Below, in pieces: positions 44,264 through 56,210 of a DNA stretch of 64,000 nt. The position numbers and the translations under genes were made by a program. This DNA comes from Sorghum bicolor (taxonomy: Eukaryota > Streptophyta > Magnoliopsida > Poales > Poaceae): the NCBI RefSeq assembly GCF_000003195.3, contig NC_012874.2:62625768-62689767 (forward strand), written 5' to 3'. Below the pieces are notes generated by a model. That model made no database searches. It worked only from the letters and a program-made list of their open reading frames with translations, and had not been told where the DNA came from. Within the stretch, counting starts at the first letter, position 1; each line of letters opens with the position of its first letter.

Positions 44264-47061
44264 TTAATCAAGTGGCCTGTTAGATTTAGTGCCTTCAGCT
44301 CTGGCGATATGAGATGTAGAAACAGTTTTAGATACCAGTGTAGTTCGCTCTGAAGAGCACTTCTTCCAAGATCTGGTAATTATTCGAAGGTGTTCTGCCA
44401 CTTCTTTCATTGTTGGTCTCTGATCTATTTCCTCGCAAATACACTTCAGCGATAGCCTCCCAATCTCTTCAAGAAGAAAAATATCTTCACTATGAGCTGC
44501 AATATCATCATCAAAAAATGCCCTTCCACTGCCATCTGTCAGGCAAGCTGTGCGGAATTGTGAAATGAGGTCATCATGATCGGCGTAAAATACAAAGTTC
44601 TTCCTACTAATAAGCGTCAAGAGAAGGACACCAAACTGGTACACATCGGTTCTCACTTTTAGTGACACACAGTGATCGTGAATTGGGTCATTGTAGAACC
44701 CGCTTGATGGAAGCTGATGACTAGTAATTGCATCGCTGGCAATAATGTTACTCTCCTTGATAAACTTCCTTGCCCATGAAAAGCCAGTGAGCTTTGGCAT
44801 GAAATTATCATCTAGAAGTATCTTGGATGGTACAACATAACCGTGTCTGATAATACCAGCTCCTGAGGAATGGAGGTATTCTAATGCTTCTGCAATTTTT
44901 ACTGCAATCTTCGTACGTAAATCTAGTGGAAAGTGTTCATGCCCGTCCAGAACATCAGATAGACTACCTTTAGCAGCATACTCATACACGAAAGCCGGGC
45001 AATCAGAGCAATATCCCAAAAGTTTGATGATGTTCCTATGGAATATTTGAGACAGGATCATCCCACCATTGATAAACGCTTCTTCAAAGCCCTCTAGTAC
45101 TTCAGAAAATATTCTCACTGCTACCACTGCATTGTCCTCAAGTGTTCCTTTGTAAACTTGACCTGAAGTACCTCCGCTGAGTCGATACGAGTAATTATGT
45201 GTGACTTCTTTTAGCTCCTCCTGTGTGAAAATTCTCACATTGCTGGGTTCTGACTGAATCTTAGAATTGCTAAGGTTCCTCCTGAAAGAGCCCAAACTCT
45301 TCCTAATCTGCATCTTAGAATTATAGGTGGGCATGATCATCTCTTGCTTGTTGTTTTTGCGCCATGAATGGTGTGATGCCAAAATTGATTCTGAATAATT
45401 TTCATGTCTGTCCTTTAATTCTTTTCTAAATATCCGAAGGCGTTTGACCACATCAATCATCTGAGGACGCCTATAAATGCTCAGTGATAGGCATTCAGTT
45501 GCCAATTTCTTCATTTCTTTAAGAATCTTCATGTTGTTCTCATTTGCTATTGCAGAATCAAATATTTCTCTAAACCCTTTACCATTTGCAGAGCCTTTGT
45601 TGACATATCCGATCAGGTTAATGTCACCTTTTCTTACCCTTTTTCTAGCTATTAGTTCACAGAGAACTAATCCAAAGCTATAAACATCACTCCTTGGAGT
45701 AAGACATCCCTCTTGAAGATATATAGGATCCATGTACTCTATACTTCCTTTTACAGTCGTAGTGTACCGAGTGATGCCACCAACCAGAAGCCTTGAAACT
45801 CCAAAATCCGTTAATTTTGCTGTCAAATTGTCATCTAGAAGTATGTTGGCAGGTTTAACATCACCATGACAGACAAGGTTTCCAAATGATAAATGCATTG
45901 AATGCATGTAGCTTAATGCCTCTGCACATCCAATAGCAATACCCAATCTTACATCTAAAGGGATCAAAATTTCACTGTGGTGGAGTATGTCATTGAGATT
46001 TCCTTTGGACATATACTCCATTACAATCATGAGAGTATGTTCCTCAATGCAATAGCCTATGAGCTTCACCACATTCTTGTGGCTAATTTTACTATGGATA
46101 CGTACTTCTTCCATAAACACTTCTCTCAAATCTTCATTGATATATTTCTTCACTGCTACAGGCTCATTGTCATCGTCAAGGATTCCCATATAAACTTCTC
46201 CAAAGCCACCTTTTCCGATAAGAGTGCTAAAGTTTCTAGTAATTCTTTCAATCTCAACTTCTGTAAAAATCTTAATGTTGCCATTGATGTCAGCTTCATG
46301 CTTTATCTTATCATGGCACTGTGTGAGATTTCCAGTCATAATCTTATTTACTGCAAGTTGTGGTGTATACCAAAGCACATTTGCCGCAATGCTTAGCACC
46401 TGTGATTGACAAAAAAAATTATATAAATAAAAACTGAAATTATCAGTAACATTAGTAAGACTTTTTTTGAAATATGTTGTTAGGCAGGATAAAATTAATT
46501 TACTCAGATCTTCTGTAAATAGCACATTTAATTTGTTTAACAGTTGTTTTTGGCACTTTATTATCTCTATGGGTCATCTTTTTTAACAATTCATCTGGTG
46601 AACAAGAAAGATTGTCTAGCCTACTGATCCGAGAATAGAAGCTCAAGACTAAAGGAATTAGTCATCGGCTGTGGAATCAGTTGTTCTAAACTTATTTTTA
46701 TAGAAAAAATAGCAAATCTCACAAAACCGGGTATGTAGAACAAAATTATTACACAAAGCCACATGTTTGTATTCTTCTGCAGCAAAAATAAAACATTGTC
46801 ATGGACATTTATAGTAACACAGAGCCACATATTTTAGCACCCTCCATCGGAGCAAGTTTACAAACTAGCATCGAGGTGGCTTAGAACTGAACTGCCACAT
46901 TGGAAGGAGGACAAATATCATGTTGGAGTAGAGTGCACAGATTCAGTCAATACAGTGTGAATGAAGCATCTGAACACAAAAATATTTAGCACACACATCA
47001 TGAAGGAAAAAAAAAGGTTGATGGAGATGCTTACGAGTACAACAGGGATGTCGGTATCCAT
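44264..47061 (-). CDS. Tandem kinase-pseudokinase protein 2
   Basis: Paralogue of the gene at 23819-25870. The main exon is 46399-44264, bounded by a T-rich CAG acceptor. A likely first exon is 47061-47035 (MDTDIPVVL, context ACCATGG, donor CTC|GTAAGC), giving about 720 residues. The joined N-terminus (VVLVLSIAANVLW) is hydrophobic and might anchor the protein to a membrane. If exon 1 is wrong, the next ATG is at 46339. Kinase 1: GKGGFGEVYMG (about 71-81), VAVK (K93), HGDVKPANILL (D189, non-RD), DFG (207-209). A basic linker (KSLGSFRRNLSNSK) follows. Kinase 2 is degenerate: GGTSGQVYKG is kept, but VAVR replaces VAVK, RHGYVVPSK lacks the catalytic Asp, and TGFSW replaces DFG. An immune-signalling role like wheat tandem kinases is inference. 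Confidence 0.88.
46400..47034 (-). other. Putative intron 1 of tandem kinase gene 2
   Basis: A 635-bp AT-rich stretch bounded by GTAAGC and TTTTTTTGTCAATCACAG on the minus strand. A CATGTTTGTATTCTTCTGC / CCACATATTTTAGC local repeat of ACAAAGCCACAT and ACAGAGCCACAT is seen at 46752-46832. No coding. Confidence 0.5.
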
Positions 47062-47402
47062 GGTTGTACCTGCTGTGCTGAAGCATGCAACTAGGAGGAG
47101 AGGATAAGGATGGATGTTGGACTATCATTGTTCAAACACTATGGCTCAATCCAATCAATTCCCCATGTTAAGATACAGATTTGCTCATTTGCATAACCCC
47201 CAAAATAATTGGGAAAAAAACGTCAAGTGAACAGCACAAGCTCACAGAAATATGCCTAACTATAGGTCAGATAATCCAAGACAAACTCTTTCTAAATTCA
47301 CCCAAAACAAAGACCAAAAATACCTTTTATTGGCCTATTCAAGTTCACATGTCCAGAGTTCACTGCAAGTTCACACAGCAAGCTGCAGACGTTGGTCTTC
47401 AG

Positions 47403-47678
47403 TAGGGATGAAAACGGTACGGATATTTTCCGACCGTATTCGAGACCGAATTCGTTTAGAGGGGTCCAGATCTGTCCGTATCCGAGTCCGAATATCCAAC
47501 ATCCGATACCGTATCCGTATCCGAATACTTAAATCGTATATTTATGATGTCGACATCCAATCATATCTTATCCGACATGATTGACATTATCCGTATTCGA
47601 ATCCGAATCCGACCAGAAATATGAAAACAAATATGATATCAGTGATATCCGTCCGTATCCGATCCGTTTTCATCCCTA
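47403..47678. mobile_element. hAT-type MITE, 8-bp duplication
   Basis: A 276-bp element with ends TAGGGATGAAAACGG and CCGTTTTCATCCCTA and a perfect 8-bp duplication GTCTTCAG (47395-47402, 47679-47686). The interior repeats CCGTATCCG/CCGAATCCG words. It lies about 340 bases upstream of the proposed first exon of tandem kinase gene 2. Confidence 0.93.
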
Positions 47679-47703
47679 GTCTTCAGCACCATGGAGCTGC
47701 CCT

Positions 47704-47721
47704 CCCCCCCCCCCCCCCCCC
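47704..47721. repeat. Poly-C run of 18 bases
   Basis: Eighteen uninterrupted C, followed by CTTTCTATG. Likely length-variable. Confidence 0.9.
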
Positions 47722-49329
47722 TCTTTCTATGTGAGAAAGACAAAGAAAGCATCCAGTAGGTTTCCATCCTTTCGATGTGCGATGGCAGCAGCCTCAGGCC
47801 ATTTCAGTGTCCCTGTGTGTACCCGCTTGGAATCATGCCTTTGTGCTAGTATGAACACATCCATGTGGCTTAATTTGTGCAAAAGAGTACTACCAACACA
47901 AGTGTTCTGCCTCACATATCGCCATATACATGGTGTTCTACGAATTTGCTCAAAACAAAACATAACCCATGTATATCATTATCACCCCAGTCCAGTAACC
48001 AGTAATCCAGAAAGGTAACTTCATGCAGACCAATTATTCACAGCAACACTACCTACAGAAAGCCATGTGCCAACCCGAAACAAATTGAAGGATTTCTCGC
48101 ACATAGATCTCCTCTAAACTCAGGAGTCATGGAAATAAAACAACCGGTACTGGAGGTAAACATACCGTGCACACCTCGGTGTCAGGCTTCCCCCTCCTCA
48201 ACGCCGGCAACGGCCGCAAGGAACTTCTCCAGCCGGGCGACGGCGAGCTGCTTTCTTTTCTCCCCTCGATCTCAATAGAGCTTCACCAGCCAGTGCTGCA
48301 ATGACTATTCCTGTCCCTGCCTGGAGCGAAAGGAACCTTCATAGGTAAGTGAGGGAGATTACTTATACAGGCTTGAAATGCGAGAGCTGACCATGACTTT
48401 AGGCAGATCGAGGCTGTGGTGGAGCCGTGGAGTGCGACGGGGAGCGAACCCACGTGGCAGAATCAGTCCTTTCGCTTCGAGAATGTGCCCAGAAGCAGCT
48501 GATTGGTTGATTTGTCCGCCTTTGGAATGAGTCAACTAGCCAAGCGATTTTTTTTTTTTTTCAAGAAGAGGAATTTTCGCGGATGCAGCAGCGATGCCAT
48601 GCCTGGAGATCAGCCGCAGCGCGCAGGACGCTAGTCAAAGTGTCGGCAGCAGATTCAGATTGCGACTGCACGGCGGGCTGCTGGCATCAAACTAGCAAAG
48701 GACATCAGGAAAAAAAGAAACCTAACAGCGGACAAATGATTGTACTACTACACACGGGGATTCGGTCAAGAGCACATGGAGGAATGGAACAGATTCCAGA
48801 GTTTTTCAGAAGGCTTTTCCCTGAAGCCTGAAATCTTGCACTGTACTAGTAGAATGCAAGAACTGAAACGTCGTTTCTCCAGTCACTAGACGAAAGGGAA
48901 CGGAGGGAGGGAGAGAGGCAGGCAGGAGTAAACTAGGTACCCGTGGTTGCTTCCGCAATCGAGGCCGGAGGCGAAGGCGGCGCCGGCTGGTGGGGCCGCG
49001 GGCGGACAGCCATGGAGGCGGCGGCAGCCGCCGCGGGGCGCGGTCGCCTTCGCCTCGCTGCTCCGGCGGACTCTGGTGAACGGATGGGCCGCAGGACGAG
49101 CGACGGTGGAAAGCGAGAAAGGGTGGGCCGGGCTTCTGAGGTCGTCACTTGGCGCTGGCCCAGCCCGGAATAATTTGACCTATCGGCCCGTTCTCTCTTT
49201 TTTTCCTTTATTTAGCTATAAAAATATAGTATGGATACTATAGAGAACTAGCAAAAAGTTTGCCTGTTTTTAATACTATAGACCAAACTACCAATAATGT
49301 GGTGAGCTATTTTTTATTTAATTTTTTTG
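47722..49329. other. Intergenic stretch, GC-rich patches, no supported gene
   Basis: GC-rich patches at 48180-48330 and 48930-49150 give short frames on both strands, for instance MAVRPRPHQPAPPSPPAS on the minus strand at about 49010. None shows a recognisable domain or splice structure. A T-run sits at 48548-48560. Confidence 0.35.
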
Positions 49330-51403
49330 CTTTTACCGGTCTAAAATGAGTAGAGAAGTAATTGGGTGGACTTAGGATAGATAGCCGACTATCAAGAGGG
49401 AAAATTACGGTTATCTCTCAGTTCAAGTGCTTCTAGGTTTACATCTTGAGCATATGCATTAGGATCTAGTAAGTGCTAACTTAACTTCTTTGAAAAAAAT
49501 ATTTATGAAATGCTAACACATATGCACAATGATGGTATACGCTTGGTGGTATTAGCATATTTAGGAAGGAGGTAGAGCTTGAGGGGTAGAGAGGGGATTT
49601 GGGTTTCTCTTTCCCTCCGGTGGGATTTGGTGCTTTTGAGAAAATAAGAGCAACTCCAACAGCTTTGCTATTCTTATTATGAAGGCTTTTTAGAACTTGT
49701 ATAGTAGAAAAATAGGTTCCAACAGATGTGCTATTTGGTTTTGTAAAATAGAAAGTTTGTTATTCCTTGATTTTCGTTGGCCATATATAGCCAACCACTG
49801 ACACTAGCTATCTGATAGCAAGGCTGTTGTGGACCTCTTCTTTTTTAAGAAGTTGTCTATTTTACAAAATGGCTAAATATTAGAATTTGACTACTAATTT
49901 TAGCCAAGCTCTTGGAGATGCTCTAAATTGCATATATTTCTATTGCGCCGGAGGCCGAGTTGAAGAGGTGGCAAAGTCGTGCGAATGTTTTACTCGTTGG
50001 ACGCTGGGTCAAACAGTATTGGACGCTGAGCCCGCGTCCGACGCGTTCAGCGCGGTAAAACGCAAATAGGAGTGTGCGTCGGAGTGTCCGAACAAGCCAT
50101 CATAGATATATCACCTAATGAATGAATCGTCATAAATAATAGAATTCTATGATGGTTTTTTAGAATGTCACCAGTAAACCATCATGTAAAGATTTATTTC
50201 TTGTAGTCGTCTGATACCACACTATCGGACGCGTCCAGTGCAAGCTCGGATTTTTTCAAACCTCTCTAAGTAGCGTTTGTGTGAAGTGGCGCGTTCGACG
50301 CCTAGCGTCCGACGTTTCCGACACGTGCTCCAGTAGTTCTTAAGAGACCATTGGCGATCAACGTGTCTCGGGTCATATTCAAAGAGAGACACATGGCAGT
50401 GATCTAACATGCACAGCAGGTGAGCGTCGAACGTTGAACCATGTCCGACGATGAGGCGTCGGAGCGTTCGACGCCCCTAACTTAGCACCTAACGGCTAGG
50501 TGTTGAGTGAAACATTATAAATAGAAGGTGGCCAGTTTTGGGGAGCTCTCTCTTGCACTTGTGAATACTTGAGGCATACTTTGAGCTAGAGAACATCCCC
50601 TCCACTCATTTTCTTTCTTGATTGTTCATCCTAGTGAGATTGAGTGAGATTTAAATGTATTGCATTGAGAGTTGCATCTAGTGGTACTTGATCCTTGAGT
50701 TGGCTGCGGATTTTTTTGTTACTTTTAGGTGTTTCCTAACACCTTAGATGGCTTAGAGCAACAGAGGTGTTGAGCTCATCATTGGAGATTGTTTCGAGGC
50801 TCACCAAGTGATTTGTGAGGGGTTCTTGAGCCTTCCCAACGGGAGATCGCAATTGACTACTTTAGTGGATTGCTCGTAGCTTGGAGGATCCCCATCTTAT
50901 GAATGGATGTGCGACACCCACTGAGGGTTTGGCTTCAAATTGCCAATTAGCTTATGATCCATCAGGTGGGTGTATCACCATAATAAGGACTAGCTTACCG
51001 GGAATCAAGTGAATCTCAGTAAAAAAATTTTGTGTTATCTCTTGCCGAGGATTCCATATTGTATGCTATTGTGATTGATTCGTGGATATATCTCTACTCT
51101 TCAATGTCGGTATAAGAATCATCACTCACTCCTTTACTTATTTACTTACCTTGTTAGTTGTTTAGCTTATGTAGCATTGTTTTCTTATTTAGGAGTAGAG
51201 CTTAGTGTTACCTTCTCTTGTTGGTGTGGTTTATTGTTATGTCTTGTACTAGATTTGTTTATTAGGTGGCTTGCTTAGCTTAATTGTGCAAGTGCTAGAA
51301 TTGTTTCGTCATTTGTTTTACTAACAAACTTGTTTAGTTGAGTTTGTAGTTTGTAGAAAATTTAAATAAACTATTCACCTCCCTCTAGCCATTTGGACCT
51401 TAC
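49330..51403 (+). mobile_element. Truncated LTR D of the GTCCGGTG family, drifted motif
   Basis: Homologous to copies B and C from their position near 450 (ACTTAGGATAGATAGCC) to the end (CTATTCACCTCCCTCTAGCC). The first roughly 450 bases are missing. The motif array is altered: GCGTCCGACG and TCGGACG words at 50030-50470 instead of GCGTCCGGTG. Two insertions are nested: a Tourist MITE (49648-49923) and an about 115-bp piece at 50096-50210 (inverse pair CCATCATAGA and CTATGATGG). The oldest copy of the four by appearance. Confidence 0.75.
49648..49923. mobile_element. Tourist-type MITE with GAGCAACTCCA ends
   Basis: A 276-bp element with ends GAGCAACTCCAACAGCTTTG and the imperfect inverse AAGCTCTTGGAGATGCTC, flanked by TAA (49645-49647, 49924-49926). 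The end sequence matches the ends of the Harbinger-type unit at 34911-42824. Confidence 0.85.
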
Positions 51404-51453
51404 ACCTAGACCCCACCGCGGCGACATCCTTTTTTCCCTCTTGCTGCTATCAC

Positions 51454-51735
51454 ATGGCCATGGCCTCCTCTGTTCTAACCCTGCCCAGGCGCCTCCTTTT
51501 TAGTTGGCCCACTTCAGCGGTGTCGCCTCCGCCTTGCCATTATCTCTCTCGTCCTTACCACCAGCCCAGCCTACCTTCCCTGCCCTCCTTACTAAGCTCG
51601 CCAGAGATAAAGCCCCTTAAAACCCGAAACTCTGTCGAGCTCGTCTCTGATGATGACGGCAGTGCTCATGGGTTGCGGGGGCGCATTGAGTGTGGGTTTG
51701 GGGGGGGGGGACGCTCTGCTTGACCCATCCCTTGA
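51454..51735 (+). pseudogene. Possible gene fragment with a plastid-transit-like N-terminus
   Basis: The frame starts MAMASSVLTLPRRLLFSWPT and is Ser/Pro-rich for about 55 residues, resembling a chloroplast transit peptide. It then reads NSVELVSDDDGSAHGLRGRI. A run of ten G at about 51700-51709 ends the sensible frame: in the next frame it continues ALLDPSLDRF. No later exons are seen. I do not recognise the family, and it may be a broken first exon. Confidence 0.35.
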
Positions 51736-52314
51736 TAGGTTTTGTGTTTCTTGACTATATCGTCCTCTGCCTTCTCTTTTCTTTTATTTTCACTCCTACC
51801 CATGGCTGCAGTGAGCCCAAATCAAGCCCGTTTTAGTTTTGTCTCGGTGAGCTCAGCTCGATTTTTAGATAAAATTAATATCCAAAGCCTTTGGTGCAGC
51901 CCCCTGAGGCCTTTGATATTCAAATCTTATTAGTTATTCAGTAGATATAAATGAAACTCTCATAAAATTTCTCGGTTTCGCTTAAAGTTACTAATATGAT
52001 TTATTAGTCATAGTATAATATTTTTCTCTCATAACAAATAAACATGAACCAATTTATAGGGGGTTTTGGGTTAGAGGTGTTAAAGTTTAACAGATACCGT
52101 AGTATTTTTATTTTATTGGTAATTAGTGTCCAATCATAGATTAATTAGGCTTAAAATATCCGTCTCGTAAAATATTTTCTAGTTGTGTTTTTAGTTTTGT
52201 AAATAGTCTATATTTAATACTTCATGCATATGCCTAAACATTAGATGTGACAGATAGTAAAATTTACCGCCGTCAAGTCCTCAACCAAAGAGGCCCACCT
52301 GCTGGTGAAACTAT
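51736..52314. other. Intergenic stretch with a degenerate MITE
   Basis: Bases 52066-52262 (GGTTAGAGGTGTTAAAGTTT, CAATCATAGATTAATTAGGC, ATACTTCATGCATATGCC) match the element at 57998-58235 in inverse. No gene is seen. Confidence 0.45.
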
Positions 52315-55300
52315 GAGTGTGTTTGGTTCGTGTCCTCTACAAGCCTGGCTAGTAAAACTAAGCCAGACTAGCCCAAGCCTGCCTTTAACAAGCCGGGATA
52401 GACTTGTTTGGTTGCATGTATCAACTAAGCCTGGCCAACAACTAGAGGTGTTTGGTTGCCTGATTTGCACTACATACAATTACCTCTTCTCTATTCTGGT
52501 GAGTTCACCCCCTCTTAGACATTTCATCGACCATCTGGTCTCCTCTACTGCGACGGAGCTGGAGCTAAGCCTTGCTCGTCGGCGCGCACCTCGGCCGCCA
52601 TGTGACCCGCCCTGGAGCTTCGCGACTGCCTCGACCGCCAAGCGACCCGCCCAGGAGCTTCGCGTGCTCCTCTGGACCACCAAGCGACCCACCACTGAGC
52701 CCACGCGCTCACCCGCTCGGCGGCCCACCGCTCAACAATGGCTAGACCGGCGCCCGCGGAGACGGCCGTCGCGGCCCCGACATCCACTACGGGAACACCT
52801 CTCGACGCGGCGCTGAAAGGTCCTTGTTTGGTTTTGGTAATTGAGTGACAACTTAGGTGGACTAATAGTGTTTATGCGAGATACACAGGAGATTAGTCCA
52901 CAGGTGATGATGTGATGATGGAGGAGCTCATTGCACATGAGACATGACACGGAGTCATGTGACCAAGGTGGAGAAGATCAAGATGAGGCTTGGCTTGATG
53001 GACCGGTTGCAAGAGTGAAGGGCAAGTCGGAGGCTTTGAAGCGAGGGACCGCGTGTGACGGTGAAGCTTGAGCAAGACTTGGCGCCGATGGACCAAGGCA
53101 ACGGTGAAGAGCAAGTGAGGTCAAGATCGATGAACCAATACGGTCACGTGATGATATGAAGTGGATCATATCATTTAGTGATTGGTTGGTGCATGTGTTG
53201 CATCAACATTGGAGGAGATGGAATGGAAAGTGTAAGGCAAAGGTATAACCTAGGGCATTTCCATTTCACCGGTCATAAGGTGTGTAGAGAAGTTTATGAC
53301 TGGATTTAGGATAGATGGTCGTACTATCAAGAGGGGCAAACTTGTTTGCATATCGGTCATCTAGTGCCACTTGAGCGATCTAACTTTGCATACGTGTTAG
53401 GATCGAGTGGCGTGGCAAGTTGAGAGGCTAACTCCGTTGGGAAAATGTTTGTGAAAATGCTAACACACATGCACTTGTTGGTACACACGTTGTGGTGTTG
53501 GCACACTTTGCAAAGGAGGTGGATTTCCTAGGGTTGAGAGGAGTGTGGGTTCCTCTCTCCCTCCCGCCGAGCTTGCGAGGTGGGATTCGACGCTTTTGAG
53601 AAAATTAAGTGTATATTTTCTATTGCGCCGGTGGGAATTTTGGAGAAGTTGCGGGAGTGTTTTTCGCTGAGAAACACTCACCGGACGCTGGTGTTGGCAG
53701 CACCGGACGCTGGTCCAGAGCGTCCGGTGTGGTGTCTGTGACTCAGGTGTGCAGAGCGCACCGGACGCTAGCACCGGACGTTGGGCGGTTACTGTTCGAG
53801 CGTCCGGTGGTGTGTGACGTCAGTGAGTGCGCGCGAGGAGTGTCTGACCAGTGAGCACCGAACGCTCAGGGTGCGTCCGGTGGCTTGCGTCCGGTGACCC
53901 TGAGAGTTTGCGGAGCTCTCTGCGCATGAGTCCGGTGTGCACCGGACGCGTCCGGTGTGAACCAGAGGAGCGTCCGGTGGTGCTGTGCAGACGCACGTGC
54001 GCAATAGCCGTTGGCGGCAACGGTCGAGTTCAAACGGCTACTGACACGTGGCTAACGCCTGAGCACCGGACGCTAGGGGTTGAGCGTCCGGTGGCTCCCT
54101 GTGAGCGTCCGGTGCCCACGTGTTTTGCCAAGTGAAGGGGCAACGGCTAGTTTAGCCCTTGGGGCTATAAATAGTAGTGGTGGCCGGCCTTGGCTGGTGC
54201 TGAGCACCCTTGGGACTTAGTGTCCATGCTTGGGGAGTGCTAGTGAAGCCTCTAACTCACATGTGCTTGATAGTGTCCATCCGATTGTGTGAGTGAGCGA
54301 TTCTAGTGCATTTCTTTGAGAGATTGCATCGAGTGGCACTAGGTGTTCGTGTTGCAAGCCGGTGGTGCTTGTTACTCTTGGAGGTTGCCACCTCTTAGAT
54401 GGCTTGGTGGCTTGTGACTCCGTCGAAGCACGCAAGAAGTTTGTGCGGTGCTCCGGAGAAGTGATTGTGAGGGGTACGGTGCTCACCCCGCGGGGATCGC
54501 GAAGAGCAACTCTATTGGATCGTGCGTGTCATTGAGCTACCTCACTTGTGGGTAGGTTCTTGCGGTGTCCTAGTGGGGACGAGGTTCGTGTAACACCTCT
54601 TAGCCGCCGAACCACCAAGTGTTGGTCGACACAACGGGGACGTAGCTTGGTGGCAACCAAGTGAACCTCGGGAGAAAATCATCGTGTCAACTTTGTTCTT
54701 CCCGTTGGTTTGCAGGTCCCTAACACAAGCTTGTATTTACATTCTCTTGTTTGTGCTTGTGTAGTTGCTCTTGTAATTAGTTAGCTTGTGTAGCTTGCTA
54801 GTTAGCTTCTTGCTTGTGTAGCTAGAAGTAGTTCCTCTTGCGTGACTAATTTGGTTTGTGTAACCTTGATAGTCACATTGCTTAGTTTGTGTAGCTAAGT
54901 TTTTTTTTGCGCTCTCTAATTTGGCATTGGTTCCCTTGTTATTGAGCATTGCTAGTGAGCTTAGGAGCTTTGTGCTTTTGCTTACTAGTTGTGTAGGAGC
55001 TCCCCGGTTTGCAAAGTACTAGTGGCATAGGTTTGTGTGACCATGCTTCTAGAATTGGTTAGGTGAGCTCTCGCTGAGGTAGCACCTTGCTTGCTTGTTT
55101 ATGATCTTTTACAAGGTGCTAGAGAACTTAGATAGAGGGGTGTAGTCTTGGCTAGACCGATAGTTTTAATTCCGCATTTATTTCGGTTAGCCGACGCGAT
55201 AAGTTTTAGAAAGGACTATTCACCCCCCCTCTAGTCCGCCATCTCGACCCTTCAGGCGCCTCCGCTGGCCCCGGCCCCGAGCGAGCACCTCCGGATCCGA

Positions 55301-56114
55301 GCTGGGCTCCAGCACGAAGTCATCGAGAACGGTGTACGAGGAGGTCGAAGTGGTAGCCCAGGCTGTCGGACGCATCGTCGCCGCCACGCTCGCGCCAGCA
55401 CTCTAGGCGCGCCAGGGCTCCCAGGCGCCATCGCCGGCGGGGCGGAGGATGAGCCACGTGCCCGCGTGGCTGCCGCGGCGGCTCGAACGCGCGTCCGCAG
55501 TGGCAGCGGCCCTCGCACGCGCCCCCACCCGCCCGCTACTGAGCTTCGTGAGCGCGTGAGGAGGAGGGTAGCGGAAGCAGAGCACCAGGAGGAGGGCCCA
55601 GATGCGGCGGCGGCGGCGGTGAGGTGGAGGAGGATGCAGACGAGGATGTCGCGGGGAGGACCGGCTCAGCGCGCTCCTCTGGCGGCGGCCGAATCGGAGC
55701 TTCGCGTGCTCCTCTGGCGGAGCTCTGCTTCACGTGCTCCTCTGGCGGGTCGCGTGGCTCCAGGGCGGGTCGCGTGGTCCTCTCCTCTGGCGGCGGCTGA
55801 ATCGGCATCGCCGGAGGAGAGCCTTGCGCGCTTGGCGGCGCTCGCCGGAGGAGACCCCCCCCCCCCCTCCGCCACGGCGGAGGAGCAAGTGTGAAGAGCA
55901 GGTGCGGAGAACCACCGTGAGGTGAATCGAACGGGACAGAGGGGCCAGAGCCCGGCTCAGTGGGAAGCTCGATTTGGGCTTTCAAAGCTGGCCAGCCTAT
56001 CCCAGTACGGCTAGCCAACTCTGGCCATACCCCAAACCCTATTCAGCGAACTAAACACTCAATTTCTAGCCCAACTAAGCCATGGCGACATGTAGAATGC
56101 AACCAAACACACCC
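52315..56114. mobile_element. DNA element with GTGTGTTTGGTT ends, split by solo LTR B
   Basis: Ends GAGTGTGTTTGGTT and AACCAAACACACCC are inverted, and inner parts are also inverted (AAGCCTGGCTAG / CTGGCCAGCCTATCCC). TAT flanks both ends, a possible 3-bp duplication, though not the usual TWA. Without the LTR the element is about 1.35 kb. The interior (52540-52813 and 55261-55925) is GC-rich and open in several frames (Arg/Pro/Ala-rich), possibly captured exon sequence that I cannot identify. The superfamily is uncertain (Harbinger-like or Mutator-like). Confidence 0.55.
52814..55255 (+). mobile_element. Solo LTR B of the GTCCGGTG family
   Basis: A 2442-bp solo LTR with ends TGAAAGGTCC and CGACCCTTCA and a perfect 5-bp duplication GGCGC (52809-52813, 55256-55260). 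It is nearly collinear with copy A in reverse orientation. The CACCGGACGC/GCGTCCGGTG array lies at 53680-54115. LTR polarity is set by its end TTCACCCCCCCTCTAG, which in related grass elements precedes the tRNA-Met primer site. No internal region follows. Confidence 0.9.
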
Positions 56115-56210
56115 TATCAGCCAAACACTGAGCAGCAGGTAGGCGTATCCTGCGAGCCTGCGACCCACCTGCTGGCTACCTACATTCATGGGTCGATCAC
56201 TCGATCGGCT

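Noticed and set aside
44264..46525. A single 753-codon frame as the gene model for tandem kinase 2
   Set aside because: Its first 42 codons lie upstream of a strong CAG acceptor and start at a GTG; a spliced first exon is more plausible.
47727..48018. Frames on both strands near the poly-C tract
   Set aside because: They are mirror frames of the same stretch with no recognisable family.
53460..54135. Frames on both strands rich in RPVVTG-like segments
   Set aside because: Motif array of solo LTR B; no family similarity.
55536..56018. 160-codon minus-strand frame rich in Pro/Arg
   Set aside because: GC-rich interior of the split DNA transposon; several overlapping frames on both strands are equally open.
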